Source: Mesostigma viride
Taxonomy: Eukaryota > Streptophyta > Mesostigmatophyceae > Mesostigmatales > Mesostigmataceae
Length of the DNA stretch: 64,000 nt
Assembly (NCBI GenBank): GCA_009746045.1
Contig: RPFO01000178.1
Span: 45,001-109,000 of the forward strand
Direction of reading: 5' to 3'
Below the pieces are notes generated by a model. That model ran no database searches and was not told where the DNA came from. It saw only the letters and a program-made list of their open reading frames with translations. Positions within the stretch are counted from its first letter, which is position 1. Every line of letters starts with the position of its first letter. The translations under genes and the position numbers were made by a program. Positions 21,101-31,036 of the stretch are shown one piece after another.

Positions 21101-23282
21101 TGGGGGGCTCTTGCTCCTGCATGCGAGGGAGACGAGATGACTACTTAAACCTGCCTTTGGCAGGGGCTCTGCTCATTGTTTTCAATCACATGCTGGTTTT
21201 CTTGGGAGCTCAAGTGTCATAAGTTGTATACTATTTGTACGTATGCGCAGGTGGGCAGTATGCGAACTACGCTGGTGATTAACTTTCTTGCGTCAGGGCA
21301 GCAATCACGCAACGTTGGATAGATCCTGCGTTCCGCTTGTGACGTTGCATTCCGTTCGTTGTATCTTTGAGAAGACTCTAATAAATGCAAAATGGAAAGG
21401 AAAGGGTCGCTATGCCACAAGCCTGGCAACCAAAAACTGTATTTCTCCGGCTCCAGCTTGATTTTCTTACATTACCCTTCATAAACCTTTCGGTACTAAA
21501 ATACCATCGTGTGTTGTGCCACAATGGGCTAGCGCATATTAACAGCAGTAGTTCCTATACATAGTACAGTTTCTGGAACTCATAAACTGTTCCACTGTAA
21601 TGCGCTGGCACATTTCCTGGACCGCCCGTGCAGGGTGCCGTCATGTGGGTGGAGCTGCAGCGGACTATCAATGCATCAGGCGCGCTGGGTCCCTGGGAGC
21701 GTGTCCAGGATGGCGTCACGCCCTCCGACAACAAGAATCGCTGGCAGGGCAGCGCGGCGATGGACCAGTCGGGCGACATCGTGCTCAGCTATTCCGTGGT
21801 GGATGCCAGCAACAGCACGTATCCAAGCCTGTACTATACCGGCAGGGGTCGCTTCGCCCCCTACGGGACCATGCCCAGCCCAGAGACGCTGCTGGCGGCG
21901 GGCACATTGGCATCGGCCACGTCCAGTTTTGGCGGCCGCAGCGCTATGGCGGTTGACCCCGTGGACGGGTGCAAGTTGTACTTCCTGGGGCCCTGGGAGA
22001 CGGCGGCGAGCCGCTCCGCCACCTACCTGGGTGCTGTCAACTTTGCTCGGTGCACAGGCAAGTCATTGTGTGCGTGGTTGCTGGTAGGCTCTGACCACTG
22101 GCTTGTGGCGAGTGCATAATCTAAGTTCTGGTCACAATGCCTGCTGACATCATGTTTGGAATCTCGGTGACAATCGATCACATGTGGAAAAGACAAGACA
22201 TTTTTGTAGTAGTAGTATTACTGTTTTACCTGTAATCAGCTGCCTGTCCTAATGGCCTACTGACTCTTTGCCTAGCTTCGAGTTTGTCATCTGGTAACGA
22301 CACTCTGTTTGTCGGTACCGTGTAAGTCACAAGAAGTATCCATGCCCTTACTCAAAACTCAGATGAATCTATGTACAGAAAGCAGGTCATGAGCTGCCAG
22401 CTGAGTTGCTTGTGGAAAGTTGTATTGCTAATTAATTAGTAGGATATTAGCCGTACTGACAGTTGGAATGGATGGACAGATTGTCTGCTGAGGGTGGGCA
22501 GGAAACGTGCAGTTTGTTCCCAACCGCCTTTCCTGAATGGCAATTTTCTGCCAAAGGTCCATGATGGTGTGCTGCTGTAACGTAGCTGTATTGAAGGCTA
22601 CATGGCTGGGCAACAAGGGGACTGCATTAAATTCTTAGACATGACGCATTTTGTCTGCATTAGCTCGCACTTACTCTCTTTCCCTTCTGCTATATGGGCG
22701 TTAGTTATAACAAATGGCATGGCATTGCATGGCATGGCATTGCATGGCATGGCATGGCATGGCATGGCATGGCATGGCATGGCATGGCATGGCATGGCAT
22801 GGCATGGCATGGCATGGCATGGCATGGCATGGCGTGGCGTGGCGTGGCGTGGCGTGGCGTGGCGTGGCGTGGCGTGGCGTGGCGTGGCGTGGCGTGGCGT
22901 GGCGTGGCGTGGCGTGGCGTGGCGTGGCGTGGCGTGGCGTGGCGTGGCGTGGCGTGGCGTGGCGTGGCGTGGCGTGGCCTGGCATGGCGTGGCATGGCAT
23001 GGCATGGCATGGCATGGCATGGCATGGCATGGCATGGCATGGCATGGCATGGCATGGCATGGCATGGCATGGCATGGCATGGCGTGGCATGGCAATTTTG
23101 TTTCTCTATTGTATGCTTGTGCAGATTCTGCGGAGTGCTTGCTGAACACGGACTGCGACGATGGCCAGTTCTGCACACTTGACAAATGCCGTGATGGGAA
23201 ATGCGTCAGTGAGCCAGATATTTTACTCTGCCGATTTGGCGAAATTTGTGATGAGGAAGCTGACGTGTGCAAAGTTCCTTGA
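15101..23282 (+). CDS. Four-exon gene: probable secreted propeller-like protein with Cys-rich C-terminus
   Basis: Exons about 15101-15533, 16490-17424, 21634-22057 and 23125-23282 join in phase (G|CC Ala; phase 0; G|AT Asp) and give about 649 aa. The N-terminal exon is Cys-rich, with a hydrophobic start at ATG 15101 (start uncertain; an upstream exon could exist). Exons 2-3 carry blocks such as [12 protein letters not shown], a [15 protein letters not shown] stretch, a [19 protein letters not shown] stretch, [20 protein letters not shown], the YTGRG motif and a [11 protein letters not shown] ending. That order is typical of a large family of secreted, probably beta-propeller proteins of unknown function in bacteria and algae. 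The last exon has [13 protein letters not shown] followed by two more Cys blocks, a Dickkopf-like Cys motif common in extracellular proteins. The family assignment is from memory of the motif pattern; no catalytic function can be assigned. Introns are 0.96, 4.2 and 1.07 kb, and the last has a GC donor. Confidence 0.75.
15534..16489 (+). other. Intron 1 of the propeller-like gene
   Basis: It runs from donor GTGCGT at 15534 to CTGTCTGCAG at 16489. The exon-1 frame continues open to 15684 past the donor, but the conserved protein pattern resumes only at 16490, and the phase-1 joint supports splicing. I see no other gene in it. Confidence 0.65.
17477..17830 (+). repeat. 95-bp tandem repeat, about four copies, each with an abutting splice acceptor/donor motif
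   Basis: The motif TTTGTTTGTATGCAG|GTAACATG recurs at 17505, 17600, 17695 and 17790 (junction positions), exactly 95 bp apart. The last copy lacks part of the unit (AAGGTTATACTATTTC). The array lies just inside the 4.2 kb intron of the propeller-like gene. Copies are almost identical. Confidence 0.95.
17842..18074 (+). repeat. Dispersed repeat block A, copy 1
   Basis: A 233-bp block, from ATCGGATTTCTCTG to AAGCTGTAATAAAA, that recurs at 19771-20003 with about 10 substitutions. Both copies end in TGTAA next to AATAAA-like sequence, resembling an algal poly(A) signal. One frame ends in a Cys-rich tail plus stop in both copies, but copy 1 has an early stop in that frame. Confidence 0.85.
18081..18306 (+). 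repeat. Dispersed repeat block B, copy 1
   Basis: This 226-bp block, starting GTAACCAGC and ending GTTTCTT, recurs at 20858-21083 with few differences. It is non-coding as far as can be seen. Confidence 0.85.
18672..19052. mobile_element. MITE-like element with 15-bp terminal inverted repeats
   Basis: GGGCCTTTCCACATT at 18672-18686 faces AATGTGGAAAGGGCC at 19038-19052 (14 of 15 positions pair). AGTCA lies close outside each end (about 18667-18671 and 19055-19059), compatible with a short target duplication. The 381-bp interior has further inverted segments (GGCGAATTAGG with CCGAATTAGG; several GTTCCGG / CCGGAAC) and no transposase. Size and structure fit a non-autonomous element, perhaps of the hAT class. 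Confidence 0.6.
19652..19770 (+). repeat. Dispersed repeat block C, copy 1
   Basis: A 119-bp block (GGGGGGCTCTTGCTCCTG to AAGTGTCATAA) that recurs at 21102-21220. In this copy it directly precedes block A copy 2. Confidence 0.85.
19771..20003 (+). repeat. Dispersed repeat block A, copy 2
   Basis: The second copy of the block at 17842-18074. Here the frame ending at 19973 is open from 19608 and reads through blocks C and A into a tail with three Cys. I cannot assign a function, and the duplication inside an intron suggests mobile-element debris. Confidence 0.85.
20247..20757 (+). repeat. 103-bp tandem repeat, five copies
   Basis: The sequence CTTAGACAGTGGCAAG recurs at 20251, 20354, 20457, 20560 and 20663, giving a period of exactly 103 bp. 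Each unit contains the inverted pair TGGCCAAGAAAAACTGGCCA next to AAAGCTTTGGCCA, so each could fold into a hairpin. Copies are almost identical, with a slightly diverged first copy. There are no unique spacers, so it is not a CRISPR array. Confidence 0.95.
20858..21083 (+). repeat. Dispersed repeat block B, copy 2
   Basis: The second copy of 18081-18306, here followed after about 18 bp by block C copy 2. Confidence 0.85.
21102..21220 (+). repeat. Dispersed repeat block C, copy 2
   Basis: The second copy of 19652-19770. The remaining intron, 21221-21633, shows nothing recognisable before the acceptor CCCGTGCAG. Confidence 0.85.
22712..23093 (+). repeat. Pentanucleotide array (ATGGC)n-(GTGGC)n-(ATGGC)n in a GC-AG intron
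   Basis: About 380 bp of 5-bp units. An outer ATGGC block of about 24 units is followed by a central block of about 30 GTGGC units and then a second ATGGC block with isolated GTGGC/CTGGC variants. It sits about 30 bp upstream of the acceptor TGCAG at 23124. Every frame on both strands is open through it, producing spurious long ORFs. Confidence 0.95.
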
Positions 23283-24990
23283 TTTTCAGTTGCTTCAGTA
23301 GGTAAAACCTGTGCATTAACCATGCAAGGCATGCTTCTAATGGCTTCTACTCGCACTCATGTGGCGGGGTAGCCTGAACCTGTGTCAAGCAGCTTGATCG
23401 AGGTAGACATGCACCACGCAAAGAGAGGAAATCTGCATGTGGTCCTTTGGTAAGCTTTCCCTTCTATCGTCTATGGACTGTGAGTGAGGCATTTTCTCCT
23501 CATACTACCTGTAACTCTTTTACATGGTTTTGTTTAGTAAGGCACTGGATTGTGAAATGCGTATCTCTACTGCACGTCTATTGATTGTTCACGTTTGTAT
23601 AGTATGGTAGAGATCAGATGCAGAATTCAACGGCCTCAGTGGGCTACTAAATTAAACCATCAGACCTGCTGGTCAGGCGCATGCGCACAGCCATGAGATA
23701 CCCACGGCGGTACGCTTTACCAGCAGTGGCCAATGCAGGCCTGGGGCCGCTCATTCCCTCCCAGTCCTGCGTGCATTCCGCAGCTAGATAACCTTTTTTT
23801 CTCTCGTCCGTCATTGAGGGCCGGCTTACGGTGCCAGTGCCTGAGTCACTGATGGCTGTCATTGCCTCTTTGGCGAGCTGAGGGTTCGACACGACCACCT
23901 CCGTCCGCAAGTGCTGCCAGCTGGTATCTGGGCATGCCACTTGCGTCTGGTAGGGCTGGGTTCTGTCACTGTGCTTGTTCATGATTGTGGTGGTTTATGT
24001 CATGTGATAGGCATGTGGATGCGCTTCGCTGGATTGAATTGCTGGACACCGATATAACAGAATAAAATGGTGGCCTCTGGTCTTCTAAATATACAGATCT
24101 TTTACCTCCTGCCATCCCGAGAGGCAGGGGAGATTCCTAGCACTCTCCAGGAATGGTAGAGGGTGGTCGTTTCTTGTCTAGAGGAGTTTCCTAGAAGACC
24201 TTACTCCGTCGGTAGAGAGCGGTGGTCCCCTTTTGATCGGGCGTCTCTCTGCTTGTTCACAAGACTTCCTGTCTATTGGATATGGCTGTCCAATGACAGG
24301 GCCTGAAGTGAGGATGTTTGGTTATTAGAAATAACTTCACATCATTGGGGGTATCCGCCTGATGGGAATGGAGACAAACAGGCAAAGCTTATGTCTCCTT
24401 CGACACAGACGAGTCCAATGCAATCTCACAGGTCTCAGCCAATCAGACCACAGACGAACCGGTAAGGTTCTCTCTAGATATGCTTTACACCCCTGACGTC
24501 AGAAAGATCCTAAATGACATCAGTCAGATTACACTGAACGCTGAACGCCGAGTTCGCGTACTTTGGATGTAACAGTATACACGCTGTCAGAAAATACTGT
24601 TACAATCGACCTAGCTGACCTGGTCATCTACAATGAGTGCGGCCACATTGGTGAGAACAACTGCAGCAACAAGCTTGCCAAAACTCCCTTGCGCCAACGA
24701 CGCTCATGCGCTCATCAAACGCCCATCCAGTTTGGCTGGCCAGCTTGGCGCTTAACTTGGTCCGCTAGGCCGGGTTAAGGCATGAGCTGTGGGCACCAAG
24801 ATATACCAATCGATCGATGCCATGGAAATCACCCTCAGTGGAGGGGCTAGTCCCGCGCTCCTCGGCTTAGTAGTCGATGAAACCCTCGTGCCCTTCGATC
24901 GTACACGTACTCTAATTGCTGGCGCACCCACCCCTACGTAGTGGTAGCGCACCGCACCCCTAGTGGTAGCGCAACGCCATGCACCGCACC
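23283..24990. other. Interval downstream of the propeller-like gene with two unidentified ORF remnants
   Basis: CTGTAAC near 23507 could serve as a TGTAA poly(A) signal for the gene ending at 23282. On the minus strand 23982-23647 is an open frame of 111 codons (ATG start) with no family I recognise. On the plus strand about 24372-24555 reads GKAYVSFDTDESNAISQV and onward, then a one-base shift near 24555 continues to about 24700 (DLADLVIYNECGHIGENNC). The composition looks protein-like, but I cannot name it; a decayed retroelement gene is one possibility. 24100-24200 has short inverted CCTAG-rich segments. Confidence 0.3.
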
Positions 24991-24999
24991 CGTACATTG

Positions 25000-26290
25000 C
25001 ACTAGGTAGCCCAGACCAGCATGTGGTGCATGGCCACCTGGTCGCGCACGGCCGGGCCGGGCCCGCCAGGTGAGGACAAAGCGCCCGGGCTGCGCGGGCT
25101 TGGTGCCAGCTGGTGTATCTGATCGGTGTCTACCTGATATGTACGAGCTAGGTGTCTAGCGCCCCAGCCAGACCCAGGCGCCTTTTGCCGATGGATGTGT
25201 GAAGGCAAATGGTAAATCCGCATACAAATCCTGATTGCGACTATGGAAACTGTATGGCGCACTACGTACATCTTGGTGAGTCCGAGGAGCCGATCCTCCA
25301 TCGCCTGTATCAATGTCCACGTACGTCTCCACCCCGTAGGTCATAGCGCCCACGTGACCAGTCACGCGCTTCTGTCCATGCCTAGCCTATCACGGAAAGT
25401 CCAGGGGTGGGCGGCCGGCACCTGCTGCGCGCGGCCTGGGGCACGCCACGTGAGGACAAAATGCTTGGGCTGTTCGGGCTTGGTGCGAGCAAGTCTATCT
25501 TATGTGTCTTCCTGACTGGTGCGAGCCAGGTGCCCATGCAGCCAGGCCCAGGCGCGTGCGCTTAATAATGTGAGAAACAAAAGGTAAAATTGCGTTCAAA
25601 TCCTCATTGCTAATATGCAAACGGTATGGCATTACAATACCCTTCCTAGTAGACGCGCAATGAGTGAGAAGGATTCCCACCGTTGATTCAACATATGTTG
25701 CTTTGTTTTGAGCCATGTGGCCAGCATCGACTGGAGCCTGAACCTAGCGGGGGGAATCATGCGGGGGGATCTTGCGGGGGAATCTTGCGGGGGAAAATTC
25801 AGAACGTGACTTTAGCGAAGTCCTACTACATTTTGCTTGGGGACGCGGCACTACAGCTTCGTCACTGAAAATTTTCTCTAGTTGCGTTGGTGTTTCGTAC
25901 GTTCCGCTGAAATTTTCGGGTTCAGTGCCCAGATCACAATTTGATCCCGGCGCAAAATGATTGGCTGTACGGTACGAACAATAAACGAAATTTTAGTGTA
26001 TCTAAGTTCCGCTGCGGTTGCTGAATTTGCCACTTTCCCCGCTGAAAAACGTGTCCGCGGAAGCGTATTCTAGTGATTTATTGAGCGCCCTACGCAACAT
26101 CTTTGTGACGGCGCGGTCGAATCAATCCACCATGTCCTGCGTCCACATCCACATCTCGATCCGCCCCGTAGGTTAGGACCGTCAGAATCACGACCTTGAA
26201 AAGGTCGCGCTTGACAATCCTGGGCAAAGCAGGGTTGCTCGATCCATCAGCGGCGATGCTTATGGAGTTGCCCCCACGCCAATGATGCCG
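25000..26290 (-). mobile_element. Nested LINE ORF2 3'-terminal fragments (three pieces)
   Basis: Minus-strand translations match the C-terminal part of the LINE reverse transcriptase protein seen better at 32380-33420. At 25365-25000 there is MTYGVET followed by a frame with QDLYADLPF. At 25716-25380 there is SNEDLNAILPFVSHIIKRTR. At 26270-26085 there is RDLFKVVILTVLTYGA. All are interrupted by stops or shifts. Between them, 25720-26080 has (A)GGGGGAATC-type short repeats and no gene. Confidence 0.7.
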
Positions 26291-26317
26291 ATCCGGGTCT
26301 TCATTAATAAATTATAA

Positions 26318-28579
26318 TTAAGGGGTCCGGACACACCTGAACCCCCCCAAATTGAATACACATGTTTTGCACTCAATACCCATTCTGGCAATTCAAATTA
26401 TGATGGGGGGCCATAAATATGACCCTTGGGCATGCATCTGGCTACTTTTTGAGTTCAAGGTCCATCACCATACATGTGCACGGAGCTATTTTTAGCGCGC
26501 ACACCCCCTAACAGCACGGATTGCCTAGGACAACCCCCCCACACTTGTGGACCAAACACCACATTTTTGTCAAATCCCCACCCAGACCAAAGAATGGAGC
26601 TAATTTGCAGCACCAAAATCGCACGTCTGGGCATACTTATGCAGTTTACCGAAAAATACGTCTTTTTTGTGACTAAAAAAAAAAAATCAAATCAAATACG
26701 CATGGGTTGGGCCCAGGGAGTCAAAAATAACTTCCACAGGGTGGGAATATCAATGGGACCAATTTTCAGCTCATTCTGACCACGTATGTGAACAGTTATG
26801 TTCGGTTGTATGAAAAAAAAAAATGCACGAAAATACGGTTTTATGCCAAATGGCTGCACCAATCACAACCTTGCCCACCACAGTGTGGGCCAAACAAGGT
26901 GCCAGCAAGTTATTTATCATGCAAACTATCTTGGAATCAAAATTCAGGTCATTCTGAGCTAGACTGATGGCATAAACTAGTGTCCTCAACTGCCACCCCT
27001 CAACCCTAGTATAGACTGGCATGAGCTCAAACATAACCCTTTTCATCACCTGCCCACCACAAATCATCAGAATCCTAACATAGACGGCTGCCAATTGAGT
27101 TATACAAACAGCCACCAAATGCAGGATCAAGCTGAGCATGAGCCTTGAGTACTAGAGAGGTCATTCATAGCATGCAGCACCACACTATGGTAGCATAGTT
27201 GGCAATCTTCATTGGTAATAACAGAAATGTTTAGAGGCCCAAGCAACGTTCAATAGCAACAGAAACATGTGGGATTAGATGGGTGACTCGTACATGCTAG
27301 CCACACCCCACACCTCACCATGGTTGTAAACCATGCTCAACAATAAGGTGCATAAACAGCATGCTCATCTACACGTGCTATGCTGACTTAGAGTAGAGGA
27401 TGATGCCTCAATCAACCAGCAATAATAACACAATGTTCTAACCCTGCAGGTTCACATCACCCCGTTCAAAAACCAACCAACAAAACAGAACTGTAAGCGC
27501 AAACACGAAATACAGCAAAGCCATAAGAGAAATGGCTTGCAGCCATCCTCATAAGCATGGCTAGCATCCTTGAGAGCACATTGATTGTGAAGCATAGTGG
27601 CTGTGATCCACAAATCTAAAGAGGACACACACGTAAGCATAGCTTACACATATACAAAGCATGGCCAGCAAGAGAAGTATAGCCACCTTGTTTCCCAGCA
27701 CGTTGAGACGCACGGTTCATATGCTCGCCAGCTTGTTGCATGCCGCCCTCGAGGCATGCCGGGGTACGTGTTGAATATGCAATATAAGCACTCTGCCATC
27801 CAAATCCTTCCATATATCATTACATTAACGTAGCAGCTTACCTTGATATTACCCAATCCTAGACAGGATTTCAGAGCTTGCCACGCATAACGTAAGCGAA
27901 TCGGTTGAAAGCTGCCGGAAAACTAGAGACGTGCATGCAGCAAGCGGCGAACAAAACAACGCACCCTTCCAGGAAACCGTGCTGAAAGCTTAGAATAAAG
28001 GGATTTCTAAACGCAATAGACTTCGGGGGTAACCACTGGATAATAGACGTACAATGGCATGCTATCTTTCCTGACAAGGCGCGCAAGAAATGCCAGCCAC
28101 CCATGGACGGGTTGACAGCGCATAAAGCAGGACCTGGCGTTTTCTTTCCGAAAATGACGAGGAAAAGTAATAAAATAAAAGGTTCTTTAACATTTTCAAT
28201 CTCCCCGTTAATGAACGTTGCTTTCTGCATCGCTAGGGACTAAGAACCTTTGTAATTATCGCTGTAGGCATGTATTGCTGCTTATTCGTTGCGGCAAGAT
28301 TTCCGGGCCAGACCCCCTCGCAAACGCGGATGAAAAATGGCATCGATCTCGTCAATAATGCATCTTCGGCTACGCAAGATCATGATGAAACTTTGATTTG
28401 ACGCATCTGCATAATTTTCTGCGGTCTTATTGCCATATTACTGCATTTATTACCTAACGCACGTCGCCATGGCCAACTTGGCGCAAGGGCTACGCGCATC
28501 GTGCACCACAATTTCACGTGCCGGGTACCGGCGCGAATTTTTTGGCGCGAAATAATTCCGGTGTGTCCGGACCCCTTAA
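26318..28579. mobile_element. TTAA-flanked DNA element with 16-bp perfect terminal inverted repeats
   Basis: TTAA (26318-26321) is followed by GGGGTCCGGACACACC at 26322-26337. The exact reverse complement at 28560-28575 is followed by TTAA (28576-28579). The element between the TTAA copies is 2,254 bp. TTAA target duplication is the hallmark of piggyBac-type and Kolobok-type transposons; the TIR alone does not decide between them. I see no transposase: the longest frame is 122 codons on the minus strand (27139-26771), hydrophobic and unrecognised. It is therefore probably non-autonomous. The right flank is the TTAA-rich tail of a LINE copy. Confidence 0.7.
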
Positions 28580-29945
28580 TTAAACACGTGCTCCCGTTGG
28601 GGAGTCACGGAGCACCGAGTGCTTTTAATCCCTGTGTGTGCACAACAGGAGAAAGGGCAGAGACCCCCAGTCTCCTTCATGCCTAAGGCATGCCACAGCT
28701 GCACTCGGGCGCGCTAGCGAAACGGACACGCTAACGATCCGGCAATCTGTGGGTGCAATAAGACCCATATGTGAGCATGGCATAACAAGGAGCGTGGGCA
28801 AGTAATCTGATCATAGCCAGGACGTAGCATGGCTGTACTAGGACTAGGCTAAGGCTATGGCTGGTTGTGTACCGTGCGTTAGCGGCACGTGACTAGGTAT
28901 GTTGGCACAGCTAGGCGAACATTCTAAGCATGGCTGCCTTAGCAGCAGTGACTACCAATGGATACAAGCTAGGGCTATTGCTATTCTAGCCCGCTGGGGG
29001 CGTCCACATCTTGTGGTTGATCATCAGGTCCCCGCCCCTCCAGTACACCTTGGGCTTCTGGGGGTCCTGCTTATGGCGGAGGTATTCCGGCCACAGGTCG
29101 CGTCGCTGCTGTTGCTGAGCGGGGGTCAGGTCGTCGTCCATGCAGCGTCCAGGTGAGGTCGTGCAACCTCTTGCGACGAGAGAGGAACCGCTGCTTATCC
29201 TCAGGGGAGGGGAAGGTGAGCAGGACTGGTGGGGGAGCCGCCTTGTCCCGTGAGTGGGGAAGGCGGTGGCACCCACGCAGTTCTACCTCACCTACCAGGC
29301 CTATGAGGGTAAGAAGCTGGTTCTTGAGCTCGTCAGCAAGGGAGGTTGACGTCTCACCTGGCTTCTGGGGGAAGCGACGTAGCACCACTCGGCACTCGCG
29401 GCGAGCGCGGTCGGTGACCTCCCGTTGCTGGGCCTCAGTGGCGGTGGTCCTCCAGCTCCTGGAGCTTCGTGGCCGATGGCGTCGGTGGTGGAGGCGGTCG
29501 CTGACCGCAGCACTGAGGTCCGCATAGGAGAGCGGCGGGAGGTCACCAGCATCCTGCCGGGGTGGCTGGGATGCAATGGTGCATGGCCGTCTGCTCCGCT
29601 ATCTTTGGGACCTGTGCGGCCAGGGCCTCGGTGTGGGCGGTGATGGCTTCAAGCTTCTTCATGAGCACGCCGCACTTGCCCTCCACCTGGTTAAGGCGAG
29701 AGACAAGTGCAGCGTGCGTGTCCGAAGCCTGCGCCGCGGTGTGTAGCGCCGTGAACTGGGGTTGTAGCTTGTGGACGACTCGGGTATCCACATTGGAGAC
29801 CCGGGCCTCGACGGGTCTTCATGTCGTCAACGCAGTTGGGTCCGAGCCAGCTGCCGAGCAGTTTCAGAAGCGGTCGGGGTAGTGACATATACCTCGGTGT
29901 CGTCCAGGAGACAGAGCGTTGGGCGGGCTCACTGCCATACCGCAT
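28576..29945 (-). mobile_element. LINE copy with ORF1 only (decayed), 3' UTR, hairpin and TTAA tail
   Basis: Read on the minus strand from about 29800 to 28990, with frame changes near 29560, 29290 and 29150. It encodes a coiled-coil segment (QFTALHTAAQASDTHAALV...), then ELRGCHRLPHSRDKAAPPPV, LLTFPSPEDKQRFLSRRKRL and DDDLTPAQQQQRRDLWPEYL. The same blocks appear in order in the better ORF1 at 44682-46059. They match the RRM-like nucleic-acid-binding ORF1 proteins of L1-type LINEs. About 400 bp of 3' UTR follows, then the hairpin CTCCC-CAAC-GGGAG (28604-28591) and a TTAATTAA tail. Confidence 0.65.
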
Positions 29946-30190
29946 GGCCTCGGACTCGGCTTGGGGCTAATTTCTAAGGCCTATCGTGCGTGCCTCGTGG
30001 GCCAGGCAGTCCAACCTGGCAGAGCTGGGCCGACGCAGGCGTCTCGATGAGCGCGATGCCGTCGACGTAGATGAGGTCAGCTAGCGAATTCCTGGAATTG
30101 GTCGGCCCCGGCCCCTTCGCCGTGCTCATTCTTGATCACCAGGCCAGGTTCATGGCGAGCAACGCTAGCAAAGCGAGCACGTGGCAGCCT
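29830..30190 (-). pseudogene. Reverse transcriptase fragment with mutated catalytic motif
   Basis: The minus-strand translation reads DLIYVDGIALIETPASAQL followed by a DDTEVYVTTPTASET-like stretch. This aligns with DLIYADDITLIEKPESAQL at 33240-33285. The catalytic YADD is YVDG here (30058-30069), which would kill polymerase activity. The fragment runs directly into the ORF1 coiled-coil segment below 29830, the reverse of the normal ORF1-then-ORF2 order, so it is a junction of two insertions. Confidence 0.6.
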
Positions 30191-30374
30191 GACGTCATAA
30201 CATAATTTCCACCACAAGAATGAACAACAGGTACGTACAGCTAGCAGCTGACAGACTTATACCCCCATACCACCCTTAAATTTTGTAACACATCCCTGAT
30301 AGACCGCCACCCGCTACGTTTACCATACCGCATAACAAGCAACCCCCCCCCCCAGGAGGGCCCCCCAGGAGGAA

Positions 30375-30545
30375 GGGACGCTCTACTGCATTGTGTAGTT
30401 AGGTCTTTTGTATATTAGGATATACTTAAGTTTTCGCGGTTCAGACCCCACGTCCCACCCCACCCACCCAGGGATCAATATGCTACATGATCTCCCAACG
30501 GAGTACGCATGTTATAATTTAATTTTTAATTTTAATCCCTGAGAA
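30375..30545 (+). mobile_element. LINE 3'-end fragment
   Basis: GTGTAGTTAGGTCTTTTGTA resembles the region after the ORF2 stop at 48720. It is followed by TGCTACATGAT, the hairpin CTCC-CAAC-GGAG (30492-30503) and GTTATAATTTAATTTTTAAT. The rest of 30190-31036 shows no gene; runs of C (30340-30360) are present. Confidence 0.55.
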
Positions 30546-31036
30546 TGGGGCATATGGTTTTAATAACACATCTGCAATGGGGATAGGCACTGTAACAGCC
30601 ACCAGATCATGAGGGGACGACTAGTACTTAGACGATGAACCAGACATGAAAGGCTCTCGCACGGAAAGCAATAGTACGATTTGCATAGCAACTCATCAGC
30701 GAGCTTGTGAGCTCCTGGTCTTGCTGGCTGGGATGAACCTAGGCTGCTTGGCTAGCAACCTTTGTTCTCACACCAGGCCCACGACCCTCGATAGGCCGGT
30801 TCGCCACTCGTCGTGACAACCAAGGTTCGCGTGTGAAGACGCTCGTTGCCTCCTTGGGCCTCGAGCTATATACTACCTCGTTCCACCTTAATCCTTGGAC
30901 ATGAGCAACGCAGCTGTGCACCGCTACATTGCTAGAGCCTCGTATCGTTACCCTTCATCTTCGTTGCAGGTAACACACAGGAATCTCTGGCATTCCTGTG
31001 TCTAGGTTAGCACAGGAACTGCCGCAGCTCTGCACG

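Noticed and set aside
22602-23356. ORFs with Met-Ala-Trp-His-Gly or His-Ala-Met-Pro-Cys repeats
   Set aside because: Pentanucleotide array read in every frame. Only the last 158 bp (23125-23282) are accepted as an exon.
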